From NCBI GenBank assembly GCA_002718155.1, contig PBDS01000030.1, forward strand, positions 9,660 to 71,750: a stretch of 62,091 nucleotides of DNA, read 5' to 3'. Shown here in pieces: positions 1 to 8,747 of the stretch. The position numbers were made by a program, and so were the translations under genes. How positions within the stretch are numbered: position 1 is the first letter of the stretch; each line of letters opens with the position of its first letter. Under the pieces are notes generated by a model. That model had not been told where the DNA came from. It saw nothing but the letters and a program-made list of their open reading frames with translations, and made no database searches. The stretch is from Pseudomonadota bacterium (GTDB lineage Bacteria; Pseudomonadota; Gammaproteobacteria; Arenicellales; UBA868).

Positions 1-564
1 CTCGACTGATTCAGCGACGGTGCGCACGATAAATCCGCCGACCACTGGGTTCAGCCGCATCGCATCGTTCAGGACCTGCCGAAGCCTGTCACGCTCCTCG
101 GGGTTCTGTATACGCTGAGAGACACCCAGATGATCAGAGCCCGGCAACAACACAAGATGGCGCGAGGGCAGTGAAAGCTGGGTCGTTAGCCGGGCACCCT
201 TGCTGCCTATAGGGTCTTTGACCACCTGCACCACCAGCTCCTGACCCTCGTGTGTCAACCGGACAATGTCGGGGGGGGCGGACGACACGTTCTGACGGGT
301 ATCGCCTTTTTCTGCAGGAAGGTTTTTCTCGCCGCGCTGTGCGACCATGTCTGAGGTATGCAGGAACGCGGTCCGCTGCAGCCCGATATCGACGAAAACA
401 GCCTGCATCCCGGGCAACACCCTGACAACCCGGCCCTTGTAAATGTTCCCGACAAACCCGCGATGGCTGGTGCGCTCTACATGCACCTCCTGCAGGCTCC
501 CATTCTCTAGGACGGCGACACGCGTCTCCTGCGGCGTCACATTGACCAGCAACTCTTCACTCAT
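1..564 (-). CDS. rng: Ribonuclease G, N-terminal part (gene cut by window edge)
   Basis: RNase G is a cytoplasmic endoribonuclease of the RNase E/G family that matures the 5' end of 16S rRNA and takes part in mRNA decay. The 188 visible codons are open to the window edge. They begin MSEELLVNVTPQETRVAVLE and continue with an S1-like RNA-binding region (GFVGNIYKGRVVRVLPGMQA, then FVDIGLQRTAFLH), closely following the family. The catalytic DNase I-like and zinc-link regions lie outside the window. The ATG at 564 overlaps the end of maf by 8 bases, so the two are probably co-transcribed, as in many gammaproteobacteria. Confidence 0.95.
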   Translation of the reverse strand, partial: MSEELLVNVTPQETRVAVLENGSLQEVHVERTSHRGFVGNIYKGRVVRVLPGMQAVFVDIGLQRTAFLHTSDMVAQRGEKNLPAEKGDTRQNVSSAPPDIVRLTHEGQELVVQVVKDPIGSKGARLTTQLSLPSRHLVLLPGSDHLGVSQRIQNPEERDRLRQVLNDAMRLNPVVGGFIVRTVAESVE

Positions 565-1171
565 CTTGACCTTCCTGTGACCAGACCGAGCAAATCAGGC
601 CGGACCGGCGCAGCAAGCTGCAGGTCTCATACAGCGGCAGCCCGACAATCCCAGAATAACTACCCGAGATATACCGGACGAAAGAAGCACCGATCCCCTG
701 TATGGCGTAGGCCCCCGCCTTACCGAAGGGCTCACCGGTGTCACAATAGGCCTCGATTTGATGGCTGGCCAGCGTGGCAAATGTTACCGTACTGACGACG
801 GCTTCAGCCTGGGTCCCCCGATCAGTCAGCAGAGCGATCCCGGTGACGACCTGGTGGCTACAGCCCGACAACCGGGTCAGCATCGAGATCGCCTCTGACC
901 GGGAACGTGGTTTACCCAGAATCTTCTGGCCGGCGACAACGATGGTATCGGCCGCCAACACCGGTGCTACTTCTGACGCATTCTCCCTTATCTCGTTGCG
1001 GGCGGTGTGCGCTTTCGCCAGTGCAAGGCGTTTCACCAATGGTAATGGCGCCTCGCCTGGCTGGACCGATTCATCCAGATCCACAGCCTGAACCCAGAAA
1101 GGTACACCGATCTGTCGTAACAACGCCTTGCGTCTGGGGGACGCCGATGCGAGGCAGATACAGCCTGTCAT
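557..1171 (-). CDS. maf: Maf family nucleotide pyrophosphatase (YhdE type)
   Basis: Maf proteins hydrolyse dTTP/UTP and modified nucleoside triphosphates to monophosphates, acting as house-cleaning enzymes. The 204-aa product starts with the family signature LASASPRRKALLRQIG and has the conserved AADTIVV segment (about residue 73), the GKP motif and the C-terminal GKAGAYAIQGIGASFV block. Length is normal. Its ATG overlaps the stop of rlmH in an ATGA junction and its own end overlaps rng, so it sits inside a tight operon. Substrate preference (dTTP/UTP) is inferred from the family. Confidence 0.93.
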   Translation of the reverse strand: MTGCICLASASPRRKALLRQIGVPFWVQAVDLDESVQPGEAPLPLVKRLALAKAHTARNEIRENASEVAPVLAADTIVVAGQKILGKPRSRSEAISMLTRLSGCSHQVVTGIALLTDRGTQAEAVVSTVTFATLASHQIEAYCDTGEPFGKAGAYAIQGIGASFVRYISGSYSGIVGLPLYETCSLLRRSGLICSVWSQEGQDE

Positions 1172-1665
1172 GGTGCTTCCTTCTTGCCGGGCCGGTTCCC
1201 TCGGTGGTAAGGCAGCCCGGTCAGAATACTGACCATTCTATAGACCTGCTCGGCAACGACCACCCTTACCAGCGGGTGAGCCAAGGTCAATGCGGACAGT
1301 GACCAGCACTCATCGGCCTGCGACAGGGCCTGTTCAGAGAGCCCATCCGGCCCGCCAACCAGCAGTGACACGTCCTGGGATTCGTCGATCCAACGACCCA
1401 GCTTTAAGGACAAGGTCTCGCTGTCAAACTGTCGACCACGGGGGTCGAGTGCAATCACTCGACTGCCGGAGGGCACGCAAGCAAGCAGTTTGTTGCCTTC
1501 TTCGCGAATCAGTTGCCCGATATCCGCGTTTCGAGTACGCCGACCGGCATCAACTTCGACAAGTTCGAGTTTCAGGGATCCACGGAGCCGCCGAGCATAC
1601 TCGTTGTAACCGTCGTTTACCCATCCCGGCATGCGGCGGCCGACAGCAATCAGCAGCAGCCGCAT
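1168..1665 (-). CDS. rlmH: 23S rRNA pseudouridine-1915 N3-methyltransferase
   Basis: RlmH is a SPOUT-fold, SAM-dependent enzyme that methylates pseudouridine 1915 in helix 69 of 23S rRNA on the assembled 70S ribosome. The 165-aa product has the SPOUT knot features: LLVGGPDGL (about residue 101) and the C-terminal block ALTLAHPLVRVVVAEQVYR followed by GLPYHRGNRPGKK. It is a few residues longer than the usual ~155 aa, mainly at the C-terminus. It lies 4 bases downstream of rsfS, the classical rsfS-rlmH pair. Confidence 0.95.
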   Translation of the reverse strand: MRLLLIAVGRRMPGWVNDGYNEYARRLRGSLKLELVEVDAGRRTRNADIGQLIREEGNKLLACVPSGSRVIALDPRGRQFDSETLSLKLGRWIDESQDVSLLVGGPDGLSEQALSQADECWSLSALTLAHPLVRVVVAEQVYRMVSILTGLPYHRGNRPGKKEAP

Positions 1666-1669
1666 AGGG

Positions 1670-2065
1670 TTAGCTGTCGGACTGGCCTTCGCGTTTCAAC
1701 TGGACCATCCGGCCGAGACGATCATCCCATAGGCTTTCCAGATCATAAAAGCCTCGAGCATCAGGCAACATCAGGTGAACCACAACGTCACCATAATCCA
1801 GCAGGACCCAGTCACCCGTCAATTCGCCTTCGCTACTGATCGGTGCGATTTGGTGGCGTTTGACCTGGGATCGAACACCCTCGGCCAGCGCCAGCACGTG
1901 CCGACTCGAGGTCCCGCTGGCCAGCACCATCCAGTCGGTGATATCCGTCAGGGCGCGGACATCCAGCTCGCGAATATCTCTGGCCTTGGCATCTTCAAGC
2001 GCAGTTACAACCGCTTGTTTTAGCTGAGTGACACTCAATGGGGAACCTTCAGCCGCCGTAGCCAT
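1670..2065 (-). CDS. rsfS: Ribosomal silencing factor RsfS
   Basis: RsfS binds ribosomal protein L14 and blocks subunit joining under starvation. I placed the start at the ATG at 2065 (131 aa, MATAAEGSPLSV). A longer reading frame exists upstream but falls well inside nadD and lacks family similarity. Conserved RsfS segments are visible: DIRELDVRALTDITDWMVLA, the GDWVLLDYGDVVVHLM core (about residue 90) and FYDLESLW. The start overlaps the end of nadD by 17 bases, suggesting translational coupling. Confidence 0.93.
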   Translation of the reverse strand: MATAAEGSPLSVTQLKQAVVTALEDAKARDIRELDVRALTDITDWMVLASGTSSRHVLALAEGVRSQVKRHQIAPISSEGELTGDWVLLDYGDVVVHLMLPDARGFYDLESLWDDRLGRMVQLKREGQSDS

Positions 2066-2678
2066 ATAGTCTATTGTCCTCGATGTATTGCTGAACACCT
2101 GCCGGCAGGTCTTCACCTACAGGAAGCCCGGTGCGCAACCTGTCACGAAGCACGGTGGATGAAATGTCGACATCCGGCACTTCGACGGGCAGGATACGGC
2201 CGGCCGGTCGGCAGATCAGCTGTTTGGGGTGATCACTGAGCGCACGGGTCCACCAGTCTGGGAGCGGCTCACCCGGCATCTGCCAGCCGGGTCTTTGCAT
2301 CAGTGCCATGTGGGCAAGTTCAAGCAGCTCCGACCAGCGGTGCCACTGCGGCAGTGTCAGGAAAGCGTCCAACCCCAGGATCAGACACAGCGGCACGCGA
2401 GGGTATTCCGAACGCAGCTCTTCCAGGGTCAGCACAGTATAGGACGGTCCGGAGCGGATGATTTCTCGCTCATCAAGTTCGAAACCGGGGAAGCTTTGGA
2501 CGGCGATTCGCACCATCTCCAGCCGTTGCTGGGGCGCTGCCACTGGCTTGTCGCGAAGCAGGGGCATGAATGTTGGTATAAACAGCACTTTATCCATTGG
2601 CAGACGATTCCTGACCGCAGCAACGGTGCGCAAGTGCCCCTGGTGTACCGGGTCAAATGTCCCTCCGAAGACACCCAC
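2049..2678 (-). CDS. nadD: Nicotinate-nucleotide adenylyltransferase
   Basis: NadD transfers AMP from ATP to nicotinate mononucleotide, forming deamido-NAD in NAD biosynthesis. The N-terminus carries the nucleotidyltransferase motif GVFGGTFDPVHQGHLR. Downstream are DALFLTLPQWHRW-like residues (DAFLTLPQWHRW) and the ISSTVLRDRL signature (about residue 173), equivalent to the ISxTxxR motif. The start is GTG at 2678, because no in-frame ATG precedes the catalytic motif. An AGAAGG stretch lies rather far upstream (about 13 bases). Length, 209 aa, is normal. It follows proA by 46 bases. Confidence 0.95.
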   Translation of the reverse strand: MGVFGGTFDPVHQGHLRTVAAVRNRLPMDKVLFIPTFMPLLRDKPVAAPQQRLEMVRIAVQSFPGFELDEREIIRSGPSYTVLTLEELRSEYPRVPLCLILGLDAFLTLPQWHRWSELLELAHMALMQRPGWQMPGEPLPDWWTRALSDHPKQLICRPAGRILPVEVPDVDISSTVLRDRLRTGLPVGEDLPAGVQQYIEDNRLYGYGG

Positions 2679-2724
2679 GATTGAGCTCGCACCTTCTGTG
2701 GCGATGGTAGCACTCCGAAACAGA

Positions 2725-4005
2725 TCAGGGTCGCACGCTGCCGGTACCGAACACGATAAACTTGCGCGTGGTCAGCCCCTCCAGGCCCACTGGACCGCGC
2801 ACATGGAGTTTGTCCGTGCTGATACCGATTTCTGCGCCAAGACCATATTCGAATCCGTCGGCAAACTGTGTGGAGGCATTGACCATAACCGAACTGGAAT
2901 CGACCTCCCGCAGGAATCGGCGACTGGTTTCAAGATCTTCGGTCACTACGGCATCAGTGTGACTGGACCCGTAGCGCTCGATGTGCGCGATGGCCTCGTC
3001 CACGCCCTTGACGGTTCTCACAGCCAGTATCGGCGCCAAGAACTCCGTACTCCAATCTGCTTCCCTGGCTGGAATTGCCTGGGGTAGCAGTTCACGTGTG
3101 CGTTCGCAGGCGCGGATTTCCACCCCCGCCTCGCTGTACATCGATCCAAGCCGCTCAAGCACAGTCTCCGCAATGCCTTCGGCGAGCAACAGCGTTTCCA
3201 TCGCCCCACAGACACCATAACGCCGGCACTTGGCGTTGAACGCGATAGCGATCGCCTTGTCGATATCCGCAGCGCCATCGATATACACGTGGCAGTTACC
3301 GTCAAGGTGTTTGATGACGGGAATCATCGACTCCCGGCTGACGCGTTCGATCAGACTGCGACCACCGCGCGGAACAATCACATCTACGTACTCCGACAAT
3401 TTCAGAAGTTCCCCCACGACCGACCGGTCTGTATTGTCAAAGACCTGGATACAGCCTTCCGGCAGTCCTGCATGAGACAGGCCCTGCTGAAGAATACCGG
3501 CGATCGCTAGATTGGAATGAATGGCTTCCGACCCACCGCGAAGTATTGCGGCATTACCGGACTTCAGGCACAAGCCCCCTGCGTCAGCCGTAACATTGGG
3601 TCGGGACTCATAAATGATACCGATAACCCCCAGCGGCACGCGCATTCGGCCCACTTCGATCCCGGAAGGTCGTTGAGTCAGTCCGCTGACCTCACCGACC
3701 GGATCAGGCAACGCGGCAACCTGGCATAACCCTTCAGCCATGGCGGCGATACGGGCAGGTGTCAACTCCAGCCGGTCCAGCAACGCGTCGCTAAGACCAC
3801 TGCTTTCCCCCGCCACCATGTCCGACCGGTTCGCTGCAAGGATCTGAGCCTTGCCATCGGCTGTGCCCTTGGCCATCGCCTGCAGCGCTTCGTTCTTCTG
3901 CCGGGTCGGCGCAGTCGCCAGTATTCTGGCAGCGTCGCGAGCCACAACGCCAAAATCGTGCACATAAGTTGAAATATCACTCGTAATTTTGACCACTTCT
4001 GTCAT
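2725..4005 (-). CDS. proA: Glutamate-5-semialdehyde dehydrogenase (gamma-glutamyl phosphate reductase)
   Basis: ProA reduces gamma-glutamyl phosphate to glutamate-5-semialdehyde with NADPH, the second step of proline synthesis. The 426-aa protein is full length. It contains the NAD(P)-binding aldehyde dehydrogenase core ([26 protein letters not shown]), the catalytic cysteine in [15 protein letters not shown] (about residue 260) and the C-terminal [20 protein letters not shown] motif. proB is not in the window. Placement between holA and nadD is a known gammaproteobacterial arrangement. An ATG at 4005 gives the expected N-terminus. Confidence 0.96.
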   Translation of the reverse strand: MTEVVKITSDISTYVHDFGVVARDAARILATAPTRQKNEALQAMAKGTADGKAQILAANRSDMVAGESSGLSDALLDRLELTPARIAAMAEGLCQVAALPDPVGEVSGLTQRPSGIEVGRMRVPLGVIGIIYESRPNVTADAGGLCLKSGNAAILRGGSEAIHSNLAIAGILQQGLSHAGLPEGCIQVFDNTDRSVVGELLKLSEYVDVIVPRGGRSLIERVSRESMIPVIKHLDGNCHVYIDGAADIDKAIAIAFNAKCRRYGVCGAMETLLLAEGIAETVLERLGSMYSEAGVEIRACERTRELLPQAIPAREADWSTEFLAPILAVRTVKGVDEAIAHIERYGSSHTDAVVTEDLETSRRFLREVDSSSVMVNASTQFADGFEYGLGAEIGISTDKLHVRGPVGLEGLTTRKFIVFGTGSVRP

Positions 4006-4017
4006 TTTTTCAATATC

Positions 4018-5055
4018 TTATGAGATGATCCTCGAAAGTGTAGTTATACCACAAACAGACAACACAACCCGCTCCAACTCGACCCAGGCATCCCCGGCGG
4101 ATGTGCCTCGTCCTTTCAGAACCCGATCCACACCCGACAAACAGCCTAGCAGGCTCGACCAGTAGGATCCGGGGTGGTGCTTCAGTGCCAAATTGACACA
4201 GGCCTCCCGGCTGCGCCAGACCTGATGGCTGCGAAACACGGCTGATCGTGATTCACCAGATTGAAGCGCTTTGGCGATGGCGGCCATGCTGCGCGCCTCC
4301 CGGGCCAGAGCCCAGACCACCAGTACCGCTTCGGTTCCCTCGCGCCTGAGGGCGGTCAGAATCCGCAACGCTCTCCCGGCATCTGTGCCCAGGGCAGCAT
4401 CGACCAGATTGTATACACTGAATCGGGCCTGATCTTCGGTCAGGGCTTCAAGGCGCTCCTCGTCCAGTTCAGCACTCTCATCAAGCAGCACGGCCAGTTT
4501 TCGGATCTCCTGCGCCGCCGCCATCAGATTACCTTCGGCGTAATAGGCCAACTGGTCCACAGCTCCACGGGTTACGCTGATTCCAAGACCCCGAAAGCGT
4601 TGCTGAATCCATTCGGGCAGCTGGTCAGCCGAAAGGGATCGTGCCTCTACGACGACACCTTTTTTCTCTATACCCTTGAACCACTTTGTGGCCTGCGCCC
4701 GTTTGTCGATCCGCCCGGTGAGCAAAACAAGGGTGGTGTCTGTTCCACAGTGCTGTAAAAAATCAAGCAACGCCTTTGAACCCATCTCACCCGGCTTGCC
4801 GGTAGGCAGGCGGACTTCGATCAGCTGGTGGTTCGCAAAAAGTGACTGGGAGCGAGCACTCGCAATCAACTCGGACCAGTCAAGATCGACCCCTGCGGTG
4901 AACCGAAGCACTTCAGCCACCCCGTGGCTGCGCACTTGCTGGCGGATTTGATCAGCTGCTTCTTCAAGCAACAGTGGCTCACTCCCGAACAGAAGATAGC
5001 TACTCGCTAAACCTTTGCCCAGATGCGCAGCAAGTGCTGGTGGGGCAACCCGCAA
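4018..5055 (-). CDS. holA: DNA polymerase III delta subunit
   Basis: HolA is the clamp-loader wrench that opens the beta sliding clamp in the DNA polymerase III holoenzyme. The 345-aa protein has the typical N-terminus (LAAHLGKGLASSYLLFGSEP) and the conserved internal LRFTAGVDLDW and GNLMAAAQEIRKLAVL (helical lid) segments, as in gammaproteobacterial HolA. The best start is TTG at 5055, 3 bases after the lptE stop; no in-frame ATG exists nearby. It is clearly coupled to lptE upstream and to proA 12 bases downstream. Confidence 0.94.
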   Translation of the reverse strand: MRVAPPALAAHLGKGLASSYLLFGSEPLLLEEAADQIRQQVRSHGVAEVLRFTAGVDLDWSELIASARSQSLFANHQLIEVRLPTGKPGEMGSKALLDFLQHCGTDTTLVLLTGRIDKRAQATKWFKGIEKKGVVVEARSLSADQLPEWIQQRFRGLGISVTRGAVDQLAYYAEGNLMAAAQEIRKLAVLLDESAELDEERLEALTEDQARFSVYNLVDAALGTDAGRALRILTALRREGTEAVLVVWALAREARSMAAIAKALQSGESRSAVFRSHQVWRSREACVNLALKHHPGSYWSSLLGCLSGVDRVLKGRGTSAGDAWVELERVVLSVCGITTLSRIIS

Positions 5056-5058
5056 AAC

Positions 5059-5604
5059 TCAGCTACCGGCAACCTGCAGCTGCGGGCTGACCAACGCGAA
5101 TCGTCTCGCCCGGATCGGGGAATATGAAACGCTGCCCAGGCGGCGCACCATCTGTCGCACGATGTCGTCGATCATGGTCTTTGTCAGTGCACTTTCTTCA
5201 GCTTCTTTCTGCAGTACCTGGGTGCTCTGGTAGGTAAGATTACGCTTCAAACCGACCTGTGCGTTCTCTACCAGTACCTTACCCGAGCGGTTCACGACTC
5301 GGTAAGAAACTTTGTAAGTCAGCAGATAACCCGTCGCTACCCCCCGGCTGTCGATAGAGATGACCTTGCGGTCAAATTCGACTGCAATCAGATCTATGAT
5401 GGCAGTTGCTTTCGAGGGGTCTTTGGTCGGCACCAGGCCGCTTTGCTGCAACCCGGCATTCAGAGCATTCACGAACTGACTGTCTTTCCCGTTCACGTAG
5501 GGCACTGCCAGAAGCGGGGAAAATTCGATCTGCCCACGCAGGTGAAATCCGCAACCGCTCAAAAGCATTGTCAACAACAAAGACAAAAGCAGTCGATGCG
5601 TCAA
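5059..5604 (-). CDS. lptE: LPS-assembly lipoprotein LptE
   Basis: LptE is the outer-membrane lipoprotein that plugs the LptD barrel and helps deliver lipopolysaccharide to the cell surface. From the TTG at 5604 (181 aa) the product opens with a lipoprotein signal peptide, LTHRLLLSLLLTMLLSGC, whose lipobox LSGC gives the acylated cysteine, followed by the family-typical GFHLRG. The TTG is preceded by a good GAGGT Shine-Dalgarno. A longer form from ATG 5652 would put 16 extra residues before the signal peptide and is less likely. It lies between leuS and holA as usual. Confidence 0.93.
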   Translation of the reverse strand: MTHRLLLSLLLTMLLSGCGFHLRGQIEFSPLLAVPYVNGKDSQFVNALNAGLQQSGLVPTKDPSKATAIIDLIAVEFDRKVISIDSRGVATGYLLTYKVSYRVVNRSGKVLVENAQVGLKRNLTYQSTQVLQKEAEESALTKTMIDDIVRQMVRRLGSVSYSPIRARRFALVSPQLQVAGS

Positions 5605-5680
5605 TGTCTTACCTCGACCACAGAGTGAGACGGGGAAATCTGTAGGTACCATTATACTGTCTGGATGCTGGTCCAAGCCG

Positions 5681-8275
5681 TTAGACGACGATGTTGACCA
5701 GCTTGCCCGGCACCACAATAAAGCGTCGGATCGTTGACTCTGCTAGGTGACGGCTAATCTTTCCATCGGCTAACACCAGTGCACGAATCAGCAACTCATC
5801 CGCCTGCACAGGCACCTCAATCTGGCCACGCAGTTTACCGTTGACCTGAACCGCCAGCGTCTGATGAGCCGCTGCCAGAGCGTCATTGTCAACTTCGGGC
5901 CAGGGTGCATCGAGTAACGCCTCTCGCCTACCAATGCTCTGCCACAAGTAGTGACTAAGGTGGGGTACGATCGGAGCCAGTACCCTGATCAGAATGTCCA
6001 GTGCTTCATACAGAGCACTACGGCGGCTAGTGCTGTCGCGGGGATCGAAACGGTCCAGGGTGTTGAACAGCTCCATACAAGCAGCCACCACGGTGTTGAA
6101 CTGATAGCGCGCCATGTCACGGTTGACCCTGGCTAGCACGGTGTAAAGCTGTCGACGAAACTGCTGGGTTTCATCATCACGTTCGTCATCCGATCTTTCC
6201 TCTGGCACTGACAACAGCGCTTCTCGATGACGATGGACCAGCGCCCAGAGGCGTCGCAGAAATCGCAGCGAACCTGCCACGGCATCGTCCTTCCACTCAA
6301 GCGCCTGCTCGGGCGGTGAAGCAAACATCGCAAAAAGGCGAACGGTGTCAGCACCGTAACGATCTATCATCTGCTGGGGGTCGACCCCGTTGTTCTTTGA
6401 CTTGGACATGGTGGTCCAGCCAGTAGGGGTAACCTCACTGCCGTCGTGCTGCCAAGTCGCCCTAATGATCTTGCCTTTATCGTCGCGCTCGACTGACACG
6501 TCGTCTGGTCTCACCCAGGTCCTGCCCGATTCTTCGCTGTCATGGTAATAGGCCTCGGCAAGAACCATTCCCTGGCACAACAACCTCGTGGCGGGTTCAT
6601 CACTGTTGACGATACCCGCGTCACGCATCAGCTTGTGCCAGAACCGGAAGTACAACAGGTGCATGACGGCGTGCTCAATGCCACCGATATAGTGATCAAC
6701 CGGCAACCAGTAGTCTGCTCGTTCATCGAGCATGCTCTGTGCACCAGGCGTACAGTACCTGGCGTAGTACCAACTGGATTCCACGAATGTGTCGAAGGTG
6801 TCTGTCTCGCGTTCGGCCGCACGACCACACTCCGGACAGCCCGTACGTCGCCACTCGGGATCCGCTTTGATCGGCGACTGTACTCCCATGAAGGTCACAT
6901 CCTCTGGCAACAGAACGGGCAGCGCCTCGTCCGGGACCGGCACTACACCACAGTGATCACAGTGCACCACAGGAATCGGGCACCCCCAGTAGCGCTGCCT
7001 CGAGACTCCCCAGTCCCTGATCCGGTAATTGACCTGACGTCGACCAATGTCAAGGCTTTCAACGTAGTCGGCAATACGCTCAAACGCCGAGTCGTAGTCA
7101 AGACCTGTAAATTCGCCGGAATTGACAGTGACGGTTTCGTCCTTCTCAACCCAGGCCACAGCCCTGACGTCAACTGCAGCACCGCCGGCAGGCGCTATGA
7201 CCTGCCGGATCGGCAGACCGTAACGGGTGGCAAACATGTGATCTCTTTGGTCGTGCGCAGGTACAGCCATGATGGCGCCGGTGCCATAACCGATGAGCAC
7301 GAAGTTCGCTACCCAGATTGGAATTCGCTCGCCACTCAATGGGTTGACTGCGTCGATGCCGAGCGGCTCGCCCTTTTTCTCCATGGTCTCCAGGTCAGCC
7401 TCACTGACACCACCGGCCCGGCAGGCCTCGATAAACCGCGCAACAGTGGAATCATCAGCCGCCGCAACCCTGGCAAGGGGATGATCTGCCGACACCGCCA
7501 TGAACGTCGCGCCAAAGATAGTGTCTGGCCGGGTGGTGAATATTTTCAGCGGTTCACCGCCGTCAGCGAGCGCAAAATCGACTTCCAGACCGATCGAGCG
7601 GCCGATCCAGTTCCGCTGCATGGTCTTGACCGACTCCGGCCAACCGTCAAGCTGATCCAGTTCTGACAGCAATTCATCAGCGTAGGCAGTGATGCGGATG
7701 AACCACTGTGGGATTTCCCGCTTTTCAACCACTGCACCGGAACGCCAACCCTTACCGTCAACAACCTGTTCGTTGGCAAGTACCGTCTGGTCTATAGGGT
7801 CCCAATTGACAACGGCGTTCTTTCTGTATGCCAGACCCTTTTCAAGCAAGCGGTTGAAGAACCACTGCTCCCAGCGGTAATACTCGGGCCGGCAGGTCGT
7901 GAGCTCCCGGGTCCAATCGTAGGCAAATCCCATACGTTTGAACTGCCCACGCATGTGCTCGATGTTCTGATACGTCCATTCGGCAGGTGGCACAGCCCGT
8001 TGAATGGCCGCGTTTTCGGCAGGCAAACCGAAGGCGTCCCAGCCCATCGGCTGCAACACATTGCAGCCCAGCATCCGCTGATAGCGGCTCATGACATCGC
8101 CGATGGTGTAGTTACGCACATGTCCCATGTGCAAGTGCCCCGACGGATAGGGCAACATTGAAAGACAGTAGAACTTTCTGCGGCTCGGGTCTTCTGTGAC
8201 CTCAAAGCTGTGGTTGCGCTGCCAGAACGCCTGGGCCTCCTGCTCGACCCGTTGCGGGTCGTACCGTTCCTCCAT
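5681..8275 (-). CDS. leuS: Leucyl-tRNA synthetase
   Basis: LeuS charges tRNA-Leu in the cytoplasm. From the ATG at 8275 (MEERYDPQRVEQEAQ, 864 aa) length and N-terminus match the family. An ATG 4 codons upstream also exists, with AAGGA directly before it. The class I signatures are present: HLHMGHVRNYTIGDV (HIGH motif, about residue 42) and TTMSKSKNNGVDP (KMSKS loop, about residue 620). The CP1 editing domain has its TRPDTIFGATF threonine-rich segment and the catalytic-site aspartate region AVPAHDQRD. The C-terminal anticodon-binding and tRNA-contact domains are intact. Confidence 0.97.
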   Translation of the reverse strand: MEERYDPQRVEQEAQAFWQRNHSFEVTEDPSRRKFYCLSMLPYPSGHLHMGHVRNYTIGDVMSRYQRMLGCNVLQPMGWDAFGLPAENAAIQRAVPPAEWTYQNIEHMRGQFKRMGFAYDWTRELTTCRPEYYRWEQWFFNRLLEKGLAYRKNAVVNWDPIDQTVLANEQVVDGKGWRSGAVVEKREIPQWFIRITAYADELLSELDQLDGWPESVKTMQRNWIGRSIGLEVDFALADGGEPLKIFTTRPDTIFGATFMAVSADHPLARVAAADDSTVARFIEACRAGGVSEADLETMEKKGEPLGIDAVNPLSGERIPIWVANFVLIGYGTGAIMAVPAHDQRDHMFATRYGLPIRQVIAPAGGAAVDVRAVAWVEKDETVTVNSGEFTGLDYDSAFERIADYVESLDIGRRQVNYRIRDWGVSRQRYWGCPIPVVHCDHCGVVPVPDEALPVLLPEDVTFMGVQSPIKADPEWRRTGCPECGRAAERETDTFDTFVESSWYYARYCTPGAQSMLDERADYWLPVDHYIGGIEHAVMHLLYFRFWHKLMRDAGIVNSDEPATRLLCQGMVLAEAYYHDSEESGRTWVRPDDVSVERDDKGKIIRATWQHDGSEVTPTGWTTMSKSKNNGVDPQQMIDRYGADTVRLFAMFASPPEQALEWKDDAVAGSLRFLRRLWALVHRHREALLSVPEERSDDERDDETQQFRRQLYTVLARVNRDMARYQFNTVVAACMELFNTLDRFDPRDSTSRRSALYEALDILIRVLAPIVPHLSHYLWQSIGRREALLDAPWPEVDNDALAAAHQTLAVQVNGKLRGQIEVPVQADELLIRALVLADGKISRHLAESTIRRFIVVPGKLVNIVV

Positions 8276-8321
8276 CGGTCGAATCATTCCTTGGGCAGAA
8301 AGCGCAGTGCCGAAATACTGC

Positions 8322-8630
8322 TCAAAATTCTTCTTCCGAGGGTATCTGTTCACCCGGGCAAGGCCAGTCGCAGAAAGGGAATGGGCGTTGATCCGTGTTC
8401 CAGGTCAGGTACTGAAGAGCGCTGAAGCAAAACCGGTTGAGATCTGCAGTGAAGCGTTTAAGCCGAGGGTTGACCGTTCCCCGAAAAACCACCATGACAA
8501 ACTGAAACACCAGGCTGACGCCGATCAGGATCTTGACAAGATAGAACACCAGGCCGAAGTAAACGAGCATCAACAACAGACGCAACCAGGTTTCACCGGT
8601 TCGAAATATCACCTGCCCCTGATCACTCAT
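8322..8630 (-). CDS. DUF4389 membrane protein
   Basis: A 102-aa protein of unknown function that fits the DUF4389 family common in gammaproteobacteria. It has one or two hydrophobic segments (LLLMLVYFGLVFYLVKILIG and LVFQFVMVVF, about residues 18-50), a NPRLKRFTADLNRF segment and the family-typical end YLTWNTDQRPFPFCDWP. It is predicted to sit in the inner membrane. The ATG at 8630 gives the expected start. It lies 46 bases upstream of leuS and 117 bases after PBP1b. No function can be assigned. Confidence 0.8.
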   Translation of the reverse strand: MSDQGQVIFRTGETWLRLLLMLVYFGLVFYLVKILIGVSLVFQFVMVVFRGTVNPRLKRFTADLNRFCFSALQYLTWNTDQRPFPFCDWPCPGEQIPSEEEF

Positions 8631-8747
8631 GTTTTAGATCACCCGATCGCTGGTTTGCAATATTCAAGGAACATTCAAGCCGATTTTACTATATTGGCCG
8701 GAAACGACACCGCTAAAGTGCCAACCCCAACCAGTCGACTGAACGTA

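Noticed and set aside
6542-7666. 374-codon plus-strand open frame inside leuS
   Set aside because: It is antisense to a complete, well-conserved leuS and shows no recognisable domain; it follows from codon bias of the real gene.
8631-8747. Promoter before the DUF4389 gene (TTTAGC, 18 bases, TATAGT)
   Set aside because: The -10 is good but the -35 matches only about half the consensus, so it was not listed as a feature.
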